Shown: piece by piece, positions 11,799 through 22,027 of the stretch
Position numbering within the stretch: the first letter of the stretch is position 1
Layout: every line of letters begins with the position of its first letter
Assembly: GCA_021401465.1 (NCBI GenBank)
Contig: JADDMT010000094.1
Span: 1-64,000, forward strand
Direction: 5' to 3'
Length of the DNA: 64,000 nt
From: Teratosphaeria epicoccoides
Taxonomy: Eukaryota; Ascomycota; Dothideomycetes; Mycosphaerellales; Teratosphaeriaceae
Position numbers and translations under genes: made by a program
The notes under the pieces: model-generated
Databases searched by the model: none
What the model saw: the letters and a program-made list of their open reading frames with translations, nothing else
What the model was told of the DNA's origin: nothing

Positions 11799-12039
11799 GT
11801 TTTCAGTGAACGGCGTCGATTCTGTGGTGCGACCACAAGTACACCAGAACGAGGTTTTGAGCAGGTCCTGACTTTTCTTTGTCAGTCATGGCTTGAGAGT
11901 ACAATGAGGCAGCCTCTTGGATAACTGCCAAAAACCACTTGGTGCAATTTGCGGTCTCTTTGTTCCGTTAGCACCGCGTTGAACCCTATGCCGGTTACGG
12001 ACGCTCATGGCTATCGATTATGTTGGACAGCAAACAATC

Positions 12040-13713
12040 TCAAGTCATCTTCAGCTTCTTTGCTTCTCTCAACTTCCGCAGCTCCTTGACTGCAGCCATG
12101 ACCAAAGGCACAGCCATAGGTCCAAGCAATGGCACGTACACTGCGACCTTGTGCTCGTCGGGGAAGTAGACTTGACCAACCATGCTGGGGTCGAAGAACG
12201 CTTTCTCAGCCTCCTCATTGGCAATCCGAGCTGACTCCAATGCTGTGTCAAAACGGCCTTTCCGAAGATCATGGCATGCCTGATCCAGACGGCTGATCGT
12301 CTCATCCACAGACTTGGCAACATTGTCCGGGATAGCTATGGAGGTAAGCTTCAAAGTGAGGCGCGCCAGTGCGCCAAGCGTGGATGAGGCAAAGAGTATC
12401 AGCGAGATTGTTCGCTCACGTGACAGGCTTGCAATGCGCAAGGCGAGTGACGGTGGGGTAGGCGGCAATCCCACGAGAGATGTCAGCTGGTCGGCAAATG
12501 TGAGCATCACGGGCTCCAGATCTTTAGCAGTGAGCGGTCCATTTTGGGCGTCGGCTGGGTTGAAGATCTGCACACCGCCCCATTGGGGTATCAACCAGCT
12601 TGTGCCGCCTGCCTCTGCAATCTCCAGCGGACTTTGATGCTTCGACGGGACGAAGAGCACGAAATTGATAGTTGGACCTGCGCCTATGCTTGGGCTGAGT
12701 GGCCACTCCGCCGCGTTGACGAAGCCACTAAGGTCGGTCTTCTGCAGTAGCCATTTGCTGGTGGCCTCATCGAACTGGGGCCCAGCAATCGAAGGTGAGA
12801 AGGCGGCATGGAGCTGGACCTGCGTGTCAATCGTAAATTGGCTGATCCCAGATAACGCGTTGGTCAAAGGCTTGATGTATTGATCGAGAGCCTCATCAAT
12901 CTCCCAAGCTGATGGCGAAGCTGATGAGGTGAAGAGCGAAAATGTCAGGTGATATGTAGTGGCGTATTTGAAGGATCGAGTGGTTCTTGCTTCAAGTGTC
13001 GCTCTGCGCTCAGGGTCCATGTACATGTGTCTGCCGGTTGAGTAAGGTGTCTCGGCCAATGAATAGGAGATGGCTTCTTGCTCATCGACGAAGGCGCTCC
13101 TGACATGCTGGGCCACCTTTGCGGCAAGGTCATCCTCAGTGCGAATCTGTTCAGCTGGGATAGCAAGCTCCAATACCGGAGCCAATGCCTGAAGTCTGGC
13201 GTGCTGTGGGCCCTGTTCGACAGACTCAATCAGGACTGTAAGATCATATGCATCTCCGGACTTCTCAGCCCGCTCGCTACGGCGCACGGCCGTCACATTG
13301 TAATTAAACTGGGACAAATCATGCTGTCCCTGAAGAGTCGCCTGTACATCGCGAGCTACATCATCGACCATGGCGTCTGGATATGCGGAAGCGCCAATTG
13401 AAATGCGTATCGGGTATTGCATTTGGCATTTCTAGTCGTGATCAGCATGATTCCCTGATTCTGGGACTGGGTATCGCACCTTGCCCTCAGCCCAGCTATC
13501 CATTGTCTCCAAAGGCAGGTCGGAGCGGTGGATAGAGGTTGTCCACATCCAGTGAGGCAATCCGAGCAGAACCACGACTGCCCAAAAGCCTAGGATGATC
13601 CAGCGTCGCGTCCATTCTGCAGCGGCTGACTCCGGAGGAGGCTCGGGCGTTCTGGTCTTCGCAGCTGCACAAGGTGGTGCTGACTGGCTCATTTGCACGG
13701 CCGTCGCGCTCAT
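12040..13713 (-). CDS. GPI17: GPI transamidase subunit PIG-S/Gpi17
   Basis: Exons 13713-13480 and 13431-12040, joined across a 48-bp phase-0 intron; 541 residues, the usual length for fungal PIG-S. An N-terminal transmembrane helix (about residues 38-57) is followed by the R-x-D-L-P segment typical of PIG-S, a long luminal domain, and a hydrophobic segment near the C-terminus (about 506-526) with a basic cytosolic tail. PIG-S is part of the ER-membrane complex that cleaves the C-terminal signal of precursor proteins and attaches the GPI anchor. The layout of two terminal membrane segments around one luminal domain supports the call. It is divergent from the b5-acyl-CoA dehydrogenase gene. Confidence 0.88.
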
Positions 13714-14272
13714 CTCGTCTCACCCATTGATCTGCTGTGATGACAGTCCAAGCCAACTGTCGTTGCCGAAAGAGGCAAGCGACGTATGCTGATTGAAGTT
13801 AGGAGGTGTGGGCTAAAGTTGCGGGCAGCGACAAGCACTTTTGGCCAGTAGCCGAAGTTGCCCCGAAGAGAAGCCTCGGCGTTCGCGTGTGTGGGATTGT
13901 GGGATTGTGGGGAGGGCGGGGAGGAGACCAGCGACATGTGGCAACACTGCACAAATGATGGACACTCCAATCATGATTGAAGGAGCGTGGCTTACGCGCG
14001 CTTATGCGTCTTGGCGTGCAGCTGGGCTCTCCAGGTGAGACCGACCGGGGCCCCGTAGTGTTACGGTCATGGTGCGTCTTCACATGCCCGAATCTTATTC
14101 CGGCTGCGGCATGTGAAAGGCTGACGTGCCGAGGATGAAAGCTTGTGATCCATCATCTATGGTCAGGTGAGTAGTCTCTGGCAGACGACATTTCTCCTTC
14201 TTCTGTCTCCATCGTTGCATTCTTGCAACAAGGTGATTCATTGCTTCCATCGCACCCCTATCATCGACCATC
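13714..14272. promoter_or_regulatory. Shared intergenic region between GPI17 and the b5-acyl-CoA dehydrogenase gene
   Basis: 559 bases separate two divergent start codons, so the region must hold both promoters. It contains G-rich runs near 13890-13925 on the plus strand and a CT-rich run just upstream of the plus-strand start. No clear TATA box was seen. Confidence 0.5.
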
Positions 14273-16000
14273 ATGTCCAAGACATTCAGTACCGGCGATG
14301 TGGCATCGCACAATAAAAAGGATGATTTGTTCATCATCGTCGATGGGGACGTCTACGATCTGACCCAGTTCCAGACCGAGCACCCTGGTGGACAGAAGAG
14401 TAAATAAACAATACCAAATTTCACGCATATATCGCAATGCTAATGTGCCGCAGTCCTGCAGCGAGTCGCCGGCAAGGATGCCAGCAAGCAGTTCTGGAAG
14501 TACCACAACGAGTCCATCCTCAAGAAATACCAAAAGCAGCTCATGATCGGTTCTTTGGACAGCAAGCCGAAGCCTGCTGCACCACCGTCACCACCCGCGA
14601 CGCCCAAGGCAGCGAACCAAGAGAAGGTCGTCCCTGTCGCGGAGCCCGGTGTAGTGGCTTCTGCACCAGGTCCAGCAGCCGTGGAGGAGGTGGAGGCAAT
14701 GGAGCAATACGGTGACATGGTCCCATACGCCGATCCGTCGTGGTACCAAAGCTACCACACGCCATACTTCAACGAGACCCACGCCGCTCTCCGCGATGAG
14801 GTACGGCAGTGGGTCGAGGAGGACATCATGCCAAACATCACGGAGTGGGATGAGGCAAAGAAGGTCCCGGACAGCATCTACAAGCAGATGGGCGAGCGCG
14901 GCTACCTGGCCGGTCTGCTCGGCATGCATCCATATCCTGCACATCTCACCAACGGCAAGAACGTCAAATCCGTGCCTGCAGAGAAATGGGACCTCTTCCA
15001 CGAAATGCTGCTCACCGACGAGCTTTCACGCACTGGCTCTGGAGGCTTCGTCTGGAACATCATTGGCGGCTACGGCATCGGCGGACCGCCACTCATGAAG
15101 CACGGCAAGAAGGCTCTTGTCGACCGTATTGCACCAGAGCTTGTGGCGGGTGACAAGCGCATCTGTCTCGCCATCACAGAGCCGGATGCTGGCTCCGATG
15201 TCGCGAACCTGACTTGCGAGGCCAAATTGACCGAGGACGGCAAGCACTACATTGTCAACGGCGAGAAGAAGTGGATAACGAACGGTGTCTGGTGTGATTA
15301 TTTCACTACCGCTGTCCGCACTGGCACTCCGGAGTCTGGCATGAACGGGATTTCGGTTCTTCTTATTGAGCGCTCCTTTGGCGGTGTCAGTACGCGCCGC
15401 ATGGATTGCCAGGGTGTCTGGTCTTCCGGCACCACGTACGTCACCTTCGAGGATGTGAAGGTTCCTGTGGAGAATTTGATTGGCAAGGAGAATCAGGGCT
15501 TCAAGGTCATCATGACCAACTTCAACCACGAGCGTATTGGCATTATCATTCAGTGTCTGCGCTTCTCCCGCGTCTGCTACGAGGAGAGCATGAAGTATGC
15601 GCACAAGCGCCGCACATTCGGACAGAAGCTGATTGAGCACGCCGTCATCCGCCTTAAGCTCGCACACATGGCTCGCCAGATCGAGGCTTCATACTCATGG
15701 ATGGAGAGCTTGATCTATCAGTGCCAGAAGATGGGTGAGATGGAGGCCATGTTGAAGCTTGGTGGTGCCATTGCTGGACTCAAAGCGCAAGCAACGACTA
15801 CTTTCGAATTCTGCGCGCGAGAGGCATCGCAGATTTTCGGCGGTTTGTCATACAGTCGCGGTGGTCAGGGTGCCAAGGTGGAAAGGTTGTACAGAGATGT
15901 CAGGGCCTATGCTATCCCAGGTGGGTCTGAGGAGATCATGCTTGATCTATCGATCAGGCAGGCATTGAGGGTGCATAAGGTCTTGGGTATGAAGTTGTAG
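14273..16000 (+). CDS. Cytochrome b5-acyl-CoA dehydrogenase fusion protein
   Basis: Exons 14273-14399 and 14454-16000; the 54-bp phase-1 intron has a CTAAT branch site; 557 residues. The start was placed at the ATG that opens the b5 domain (F-S-T-G-D-V). An ATG-initiated frame at 14543 alone would miss it. The b5 domain (about 1-75) has heme ligands H37 in H-P-G-G and probably H60. An Ala/Pro-rich linker follows (about 80-125). The acyl-CoA dehydrogenase domain (about 145-557) has T-E-P-D-A-G-S-D at the flavin site. The MCAD-type catalytic Glu position is occupied by I-P-G-G, but a Glu is present in C-Y-E-E-S, where long-chain and isovaleryl enzymes carry their base. The substrate cannot be read. 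The b5 domain may hand electrons to or from the flavin in place of, or as well as, ETF (inference). Confidence 0.88.
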
Positions 16001-16855
16001 GAGAAGCGAAGGTATATCTGGCATTGCGCGGCTTGTGCATTGGTCGGTGTCTAGGACATTTGACGGACGATCTACATGATTTAGTGTTATGTACTGCTAT
16101 ATGTTTTGGTTCAGAACCCTGCACTCGCAGGTGGATTGTATCATCATCACGGTGCTGAAGTCAAGTAGATCCCATAACATGAAAAGAAAAGGCGGCGACG
16201 GCAGATAGAGGTGAGTCCGCATTCTTGGTGTTGGTCGCTCCTTCCACTTTTGCCCGCAAACTGGGACTCCTAGCTCTATATTGACCAGATCGAAGGGGCG
16301 CTCTGGAGATCCTGGACTCAAGACTGAATGCAGCACTGACGGCTGCCATGGATACAACACGACGAGGGACGACGGCAGCGTCCGCGCTAGCTCCACTCAG
16401 GTCTACAACGCCTCGAGAAGACAGAACATGATGCAAACGAAGATCATGCTGAAGCTCTCTTGCTAAAGAAATAACCAATTGAGTCCATGACCCTCACAGC
16501 TCCTAGAGAAACACAATCTCGCAAGCCAGATCGCGCAACCAGCGACAGCCATAGCCTGGCTTACTACCTCCTTATGGCTTCTCCTCCTCGTGGTGGTCCA
16601 CCGCCTCTTCCTGCTTCACGCCCAAATCATGGCACTCTGCTGGACGCACAACGAGATTGTCCTCCTCGTCGCCCTAAACCTCACACTGCGCACGAACAGG
16701 AAGCCCAGCAGAAATCTTGTACGAGCAAACCAGATCTTGTAGCGCGACCTCCTCTCGCTGCACCCCCTTGCCCAGACAGCTCCATTTCGATACCATCGAT
16801 GGCCCCGCCTGAGCCACCTCGTCATCCTCTTCCTCCTCAGCCACTCTCATCCTCT
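16001..16855. other. Intergenic; 3' region of two convergent genes
   Basis: No supported gene. A long plus-strand frame through 16487-17389 is low-complexity (Pro/Ser/Arg) and is antisense to the small nuclear protein gene, so I take it as a shadow. Confidence 0.4.
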
Positions 16856-17233
16856 TCAACCGCCCCTCGCCCTTCGCCCTTCGCCCTTCGCCCTCCCACT
16901 TCCCTCGCCCTGACCCTCTATATCCTCGATCCTGAACTCCGGCACGACCCCCTTCACACAAAACTCCGCATTCTTAGCACTACACCTCGGACGATGCCGA
17001 CACTCCTTCCTGCTTACCGCGCCGCCATCGAGGATGATGCGATCGAGTTTGCGCTTCAGGGCGCACCAGGAGGATTTTGCAGATGTGGGAGTTTTGAAGG
17101 ACGTGCGGGCGGCGAGGAGGCGGTAGTCGACTTGGAAGGGGGTTCTGGTGCAGTGGAGGGCGGAGGCGATGAGTTCGATTTCGCGGTTTGTGAGGTGGGT
17201 TTGTGGGGATTCTGGTTCTTTTCGCAGGGGCAT
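16856..17233 (-). CDS. Small Myb-like/histone-like nuclear protein, possibly truncated by a repeat-induced frameshift
   Basis: The 125-residue frame opens with a conserved block L-T-N-R-E-I-E-L-I-A-S-A, then F-Q-V-D-Y-R-L-L-A-A-R and a C-A-L-K-R-K-L end. This is the short helical domain seen in many small fungal proteins that end in an acidic or basic nuclear tail. The neighbouring gene at 18082-18593 has the same block (F-S-E-R-E-S-L-I-M-A, I-D-Y-D-K-L-A-K-E, A-A-I-K-K-K-L), so the two are paralogous. The frame stops just after a run of four 7-base repeats. The next frame continues with a K-R-M-R basic stretch and an acidic E/D run, typical of the missing tail of this family. Function unknown; chromatin or DNA binding is an inference. 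Confidence 0.6.
   Translation of the reverse strand: MPLRKEPESPQTHLTNREIELIASALHCTRTPFQVDYRLLAARTSFKTPTSAKSSWCALKRKLDRIILDGGAVSRKECRHRPRCSAKNAEFCVKGVVPEFRIEDIEGQGEGSGRAKGEGRRARGG
16866..16893 (-). repeat. Heptanucleotide tandem repeat in the coding region, 4 units
   Basis: On the minus strand the unit is GGGCGAA, three exact copies plus one GGGCGAG variant. Seven is not a multiple of three, so loss or gain of one unit changes the reading frame of the gene around it. Confidence 0.85.
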
Positions 17234-18081
17234 GGTTGCGTGGTTGGGGTGGTGGTTGGATCTGGCGTTGTTGATGGGTGGATTGTCGGTGGAAATTGTT
17301 GTTTGAGATTGGGAGAGTTGAACGTGGTTCGTGTGGTAGTGGTAAGGTATGTGTCCGGGCGGATGGCTAAACTTATAATGATGCTGTGAGGCAGCGCCAC
17401 GTGCGTGGTGCCGGTGAGTAGGTCAGCTGGCACTGTGGCGTGCTTCTCCAGATCCATGTTCAACGCAGCTGAACGATGGGCTGTCATGTTTTGTGCCAGT
17501 GACTGCTTACCATGGTTCACAAGACTCCCGTGCCTGCCGGCTGGCGTGAGTTGTGGCCAGCAGAGCATCAGGAACTAGCGGCGAGCATGATAAGCGTGAT
17601 GTACCCGGTGCGGAAAGAATGCAAGGCTCGGTTCATTCTCATGGTGCGTCGGGTACACTTAAGCGTGGATGAAAGGGAGCAAGGTAGCGCCAAAGGTCAG
17701 AGCACGACACAGTCACCAGCACTATCGAATCCCAGTGTTCCACGGGGGAGCTATAGAAGCGTTGAGCTGCCATCCACATTAGCATTTCTGTATAGACGGG
17801 ACAGGTCAAACGACATTATGGCCTGACATCGAACTGCAGCAGGCTTTAGCGCAACTACGAGTTCAGGAGTACCTCTGAGATTGAGCCAAGCCTTGGAATC
17901 ATCATGTAGTTTGGGGAAGTCTACCTCACCGGGAAACACTCATCGGCAGCAGACCATCGGACCAAGCAGCTGCCATCGCCAGCAACGCTATCGCTCGCAA
18001 TATTAGCCCAAGTTATCATGGCATCAGTGGCCGTGCAAAGCCACCCAATTTGCCGTCACACGTCAGGGACCAGGAACTTGC
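17234..18081. other. Intergenic, no gene supported
   Basis: Only short frames without family resemblance lie here. The region is the upstream side of the 16856-17233 gene and the 3' side of its paralogue. Confidence 0.4.
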
Positions 18082-18593
18082 TTAGGCAAACTCATCCTCA
18101 AGTTCTACCTCCTCACGCTTGATCGGGCTCTCACTGCCCTCGGCAGCATCAGCCTCCTTCTCCTCCTCTTTCTTGACCTTGTTGCCACGTCCACCCTTCG
18201 CGGGCGTCTTTTGCTTCTTAGTCGGGCTGGCATCCTCGTCATCATCATCATCAGCGTGGTGATCGACAGCCTGCTTGTCACGCTTTTTGCGAGGGGTCGT
18301 CTTCGGAGCAGCAGCCGCGCTGTTCTCGCTGCCACCAGCCTTGGCGAGGAGCTTCTTCTTGATGGCGGCCCAGGCGTTGCTGGCGGACCTTGGGTTGGTC
18401 ATGCCGACCTCCTTGGCGAGCTTGTCGTAGTCGATCTGTGGGAAGATCAGTGGATTGCAGTACACGGCGGCCGCAGAGGAAATGTGGGAGTGGCAAGAGG
18501 TGTCAGAGGTTGTACCTTTGGTTGCTCGCTCATGCAGAGCCAGGCCTTGGCCATGATGAGGCTCTCGCGCTCACTGAAGCCTTTGTCGGACAT
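18082..18593 (-). CDS. Small Myb-like/histone-like nuclear protein with Lys-rich acidic tail
   Basis: Exons 18593-18516 and 18435-18082, joined by an 80-bp phase-0 intron; 143 residues. The N-terminal domain spans both exons: M-S-D-K-G-F-S-E-R-E, then I-D-Y-D-K-L-A-K-E-V-G-M and A-A-I-K-K-K-L. The tail is low-complexity, with A-rich, basic (P-R-K-K-R-D-K), D-rich and K/E-rich segments and a K-K-Q-K nuclear-signal-like motif. The ATG directly follows a good 3' splice site. A matching donor (GTATGT) lies at 18648, so the start codon is probably the first codon after a 55-bp 5'UTR intron (18594-18648). The family is common in filamentous fungi and of unknown function. Confidence 0.75.
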
Positions 18594-18648
18594 CTGTGGA
18601 AGAGTCAGTGATCAGCGTAGACATGTCACGCTTGGGGACAATACATAC

Positions 18649-19141
18649 TATGGTTGATGTCTGTCCTTGGGGTTTTCGGGATGATGTTGTGTGGATAGAC
18701 TGACACAAGAAGTCAAGGATGCGAGTTGGATGTCTGGAGTCAAGCTCAAAATGTAACAAGAGTGATGACGGCGTGTTTGAAGTTCTCTCACATGTGCAGT
18801 GGACTTTTTCTGAGGACCCACTTTTGGTGCCTAAGGAATCACATGCAGTGCACTACCTGCATATACACACTCCATCATACCGACACTCGCCGCTCCTCAT
18901 TGGTCGTATTCCGCACAAACAACGAGGATTCGCGTCCAACGCGAGTGGAATGAGGCATTGTAGGACAGGTTCCGCTGCAAGTGGGGCACCGGGATGCTGC
19001 ACTGGGCGAAGTATTCGATCGAATGAAGCGACTCACCATGGCTGTACATGCATCGCATACATTGTTCACATATGCAGAACGCATCGCATTGCTGCTTCTC
19101 TTCATCCTGACAAATACTGGTAGTGGGGAAGCCCGATCCCC
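18649..19141. other. Intergenic: upstream of the small nuclear protein gene, downstream of the Rrn9-like gene
   Basis: Contains the probable non-coding first exon of the 18082-18593 gene. Nothing else recognised. Confidence 0.4.
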
Positions 19142-20971
19142 TCATGATATTTCTCGATCCTCCACTTCGTCCCGCGCGATTCTCGTCTTTTTCATGGTTC
19201 GCTGATCGTAGGTGCTCGTTCTCCGACGAGGCTTGCCATCCTTCCGGATGAATCGAGTAGGTCGCAAGATTTCGTCGTGGCTGGTTTCCCTACTTCGTTT
19301 GAACTCTTGCTGCAAATCTGCGCCCTCGTCAGGAACGACATCATGATGTGAAACCATCTTAGCACGACTGATGGACACATGCTGTAGGCAGTCCTCTATG
19401 TCTTGCACCTCCTTCGTGCTCAGCTTGTGCGTTCGCTTCATATGCTCTCTCCATCGCCAGGCGTGCTCATACATCTGGTGATGTCGCGAGCATGACTCGA
19501 ATGGGCAGAAAAGCCCTCTGGCTGTTGACTGCTCGACGCTCGATATGTCAGAGTCTGCCTCGGTGTCTGAATTGAGTGTCACCGACTCCGGGTCGTAATC
19601 AGTACTCGTGTCAATGCCCACTTCTGGTATCGTCCGGAAAGCCATAGTCTCGCCGAACAACGGCGCACATCGCCTAGCAGCACGCGCAACGACAGATTGG
19701 TTCCAGCCGGTGAGAGAAGCCATTCCAAGTACTTCGCTCCAGTCTCGAAGCCCCAGTGGCCTGCTATCGCTTGCAACAGACTGCTCGCGATTCCTCGTCC
19801 GCGTTGGTGGCGACATTCCTACGTCCTCCTGGGTGATTTCTGAGCCACGAGCTTCGTACTCAGAGCAACTATGCGCAGACGGCGCTATGCTAGCATTTCG
19901 ACTTGATTGCCCTCTTGATCTGCTCCGTTCTTCTGCTTGCTCTGATCGCATGGTGGCACGTTTGAAGATGGCGCGAGATCGAGACCTGGAGGCTGTCCTT
20001 CGGTCATGATGGCTCCGGCGACTCTTGTGTAGACCAACAAGCAAATCGTCAAGCTTAGTTAATACGTGGCGTACGGAAGGCTGCAATATTTGAGTGGCTA
20101 TTTCGTCGTCTGCTAAAAATGCGGGTTGACAGCTCCGAGTCGCACGAGGTTCGTACATACCAGGGCCTACGACAGGCTCCTCATTATCGGTGCCATCAGG
20201 CACAGCAGCGTCTGCTGATGCCAATGCAGAAAGACCGTCCTGTGTCCATTCGCGGGATCTAAACCTTGTCTTTGCCTTCCGCAGCATTAACGCATACAGT
20301 TCCGTAAACAGATCAGAGCTCGGCGTCCAACGCTCGAGCGTCTGGTATGTGCCATGCTCGGGCTCAGGCACAAATGCGCCAAAATCCTCGCCCTTCCTTG
20401 GCACCTCGTCCGGTGGCAATGGCCAGGCCGTCCAGCGAGAATCTGGATGCCATGGCAGCTCCCCATCCTCATTATGCTCAAGCCATTTGCGTTTGCTCGA
20501 CCAAGGCCTGAGATGCTCAGCGTCGCGAGCGTAATGGCGAGCCTTGAGCGCATGTGCATTGTAGAGGTGGACACTTAGATCATTGGCTTGCTGCTGATTC
20601 AGAGTGGCAAAGAGTTGGCGCTCATCGCGAGTGTAACTTCGCCAGGTGCTTGATGGACCATGGAAGCGGTTCTCGCGGTCATCACCTCCGAATGGCTCGG
20701 ATACATCTTCATCGTCTTCACTGATACTTGAAGCCGGACCATTCCTCAGTAGGAGCGCGAAGTCTGGACGCGCAAGAGTTTCTTGGCTGTCAAATGGCTC
20801 ATGCTGCCCAGCTCGCGCAGAGATATCCAGCTCATCTCCAGCCAGGGACATATTCGCGTGCGAGCCGAGGTCGCCCACGTGCGCGGTGCATCGCTCTTGC
20901 TCCAATTCGCGTGAGACCGGGCAAAGAGAAAGATGAGTACATGAGGCAAGCGCAAGCTTAGGGTTTGACAT
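19142..20971 (-). CDS. Rrn9-like RNA polymerase I initiation factor with C-terminal C2H2-like finger
   Basis: Single open frame. I chose the ATG at 20971 (M-S-N-P-K, 609 residues); an in-frame ATG at 21010 would add 13. Residues about 109-202 carry the conserved Rrn9-type region, with L-F-A-T-L-N-Q-Q-Q-A-N-D-L-S-V-H-L-Y-N-A and, further on, W-P-L-P-P-D-E-V-P. In yeast Rrn9 is a subunit of the upstream activating factor that commits Pol I to rDNA promoters. The middle is Ser/Arg-rich and disordered. Near the C-terminus C-P-F-E-S-C is followed by spaced His residues ending H-M-K-R-T-H, a C2H2-like finger. The tail is basic (K-P-R-R-R-T, T-M-K-K-T-R). It shares a short divergent promoter with eIF4E. 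The Rrn9 name rests on recognised motif similarity, not on a profile search. Confidence 0.7.
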   Translation of the reverse strand: MSNPKLALASCTHLSLCPVSRELEQERCTAHVGDLGSHANMSLAGDELDISARAGQHEPFDSQETLARPDFALLLRNGPASSISEDDEDVSEPFGGDDRENRFHGPSSTWRSYTRDERQLFATLNQQQANDLSVHLYNAHALKARHYARDAEHLRPWSSKRKWLEHNEDGELPWHPDSRWTAWPLPPDEVPRKGEDFGAFVPEPEHGTYQTLERWTPSSDLFTELYALMLRKAKTRFRSREWTQDGLSALASADAAVPDGTDNEEPVVGPGMYEPRATRSCQPAFLADDEIATQILQPSVRHVLTKLDDLLVGLHKSRRSHHDRRTASRSRSRAIFKRATMRSEQAEERSRSRGQSSRNASIAPSAHSCSEYEARGSEITQEDVGMSPPTRTRNREQSVASDSRPLGLRDWSEVLGMASLTGWNQSVVARAARRCAPLFGETMAFRTIPEVGIDTSTDYDPESVTLNSDTEADSDISSVEQSTARGLFCPFESCSRHHQMYEHAWRWREHMKRTHKLSTKEVQDIEDCLQHVSISRAKMVSHHDVVPDEGADLQQEFKRSRETSHDEILRPTRFIRKDGKPRRRTSTYDQRTMKKTRIARDEVEDREIS

Positions 20972-21213
20972 GTTTCCCCATTGAGACAAGCGTCGTGCCT
21001 CGACCCTCATCCACTTCGACTTTTTGGCAGGCGCGCTTGATGATTAAGGGAGAGTGGATCTTCGGGCGGGTCGACTTGCCCTCGAACACGACAACAACAA
21101 ACAGCCACATCGATCCACACCGCCGACTCGCTCAACGTTCACTCTGCATCCCTAGTACTGCCCACGAGTCATTCACCGCTCCCGTACAAACGCCGTCGGA
21201 GCCCACCCCCACC
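20972..21213. promoter_or_regulatory. Divergent promoter between the Rrn9-like gene and eIF4E
   Basis: 242 bases separate the chosen start codons. The stretch next to eIF4E is C-rich and ends in the good start context CCACCATGG, reading C-C-A-C-C before the ATG. It pairs a Pol I factor with a translation factor, both growth-linked. Confidence 0.5.
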
Positions 21214-22027
21214 ATGGCCACCACCAACGGAACTTCACCAGAGCCAGTGCCGCTCGACACCATCCCCATCTCTCCAGACGGCACCATGACCGACGCCACC
21301 AACGGGGCAACGAGCGGCGCGGGGGACGAGAAGATCGTGACAGTCTTCGACGACCCAGACAACTTCAACGTCAAGCATCAGCTGCAAAACACTTGGACTT
21401 TGTGGTTCACCAAGCCGCCGTCCGGCAAGCAGGACTGGAACGAGCTGCTCAAGGAAGTCATCAGCTTTGACAGCGTTGAGGAGTTCTGGGGCATCTACGT
21501 ATGTTCACCAAGACTGCTCTGCGATCACTTGCTCTGTACTGACAGCCGCATCACAGAACAACATCACCCCTGCCTCCGAGCTCGCCCAGAAGTCAGACTA
21601 CCACCTGTTCAAGCAGGGTGTGCGCCCGGAGTGGGAGGACCCGCAGAACAAAGCCGGTGGACGCTGGTCCTACACCTTCAAGGGCACCAAGGCGAATGAC
21701 GACACATGGCTGAACGTGATGCTGGCTGCCATTGGCGAGCAGCTTGAGGACGACAACGACAACGAGGTCATGGGCGTCGTCGTCAACATCCGCAAGGCCT
21801 TCTGGCGTGTCGGCCTGTGGACTCGCACTGCCGGCCAGCCACCAAAGAAAGGCACTCCAGCCGCCGACAACGGCAACCGCGAGGATGGCAAGCAGAGGCT
21901 GGAGAAGATCGGCAAGCGATTCAAGGATGTGCTGGCGCTTCCGCCGACGGAGCAGGTCGAGTTCAGCGGGCATGCTGATTCTGCACACGCTGGCTCAAGC
22001 AGAGCCAAGGCTAAATTCGCTGTCTAG
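21214..22027 (+). CDS. Translation initiation factor eIF4E (mRNA cap-binding protein)
   Basis: Exons 21214-21498 and 21557-22027; the 58-bp phase-0 intron falls after F-W-G-I-Y; 251 residues. A disordered N-terminal extension of about 50 residues is followed by the eIF4E fold. Visible signatures are H-Q-L-Q-N-T-W-T-L-W-F, the helix V-E-E-F-W-G-I-Y-N-N-I, and cap-stacking tryptophans in P-E-W-E-D-P and G-R-W-S-Y. It binds the 5' cap and, through eIF4G, recruits the small ribosomal subunit. The end is Ala/Ser/Lys-rich. All main cap-binding tryptophans are present, so it should be functional. Confidence 0.95.

Noticed and set aside
15026..15667. 213-residue minus-strand frame
   Set aside because: Antisense of the acyl-CoA dehydrogenase domain.
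16487..17389. 300-residue plus-strand frame, Pro/Ser-rich then Gly/Val-rich
   Set aside because: Antisense to the small nuclear protein gene; composition shift follows the opposite-strand gene.
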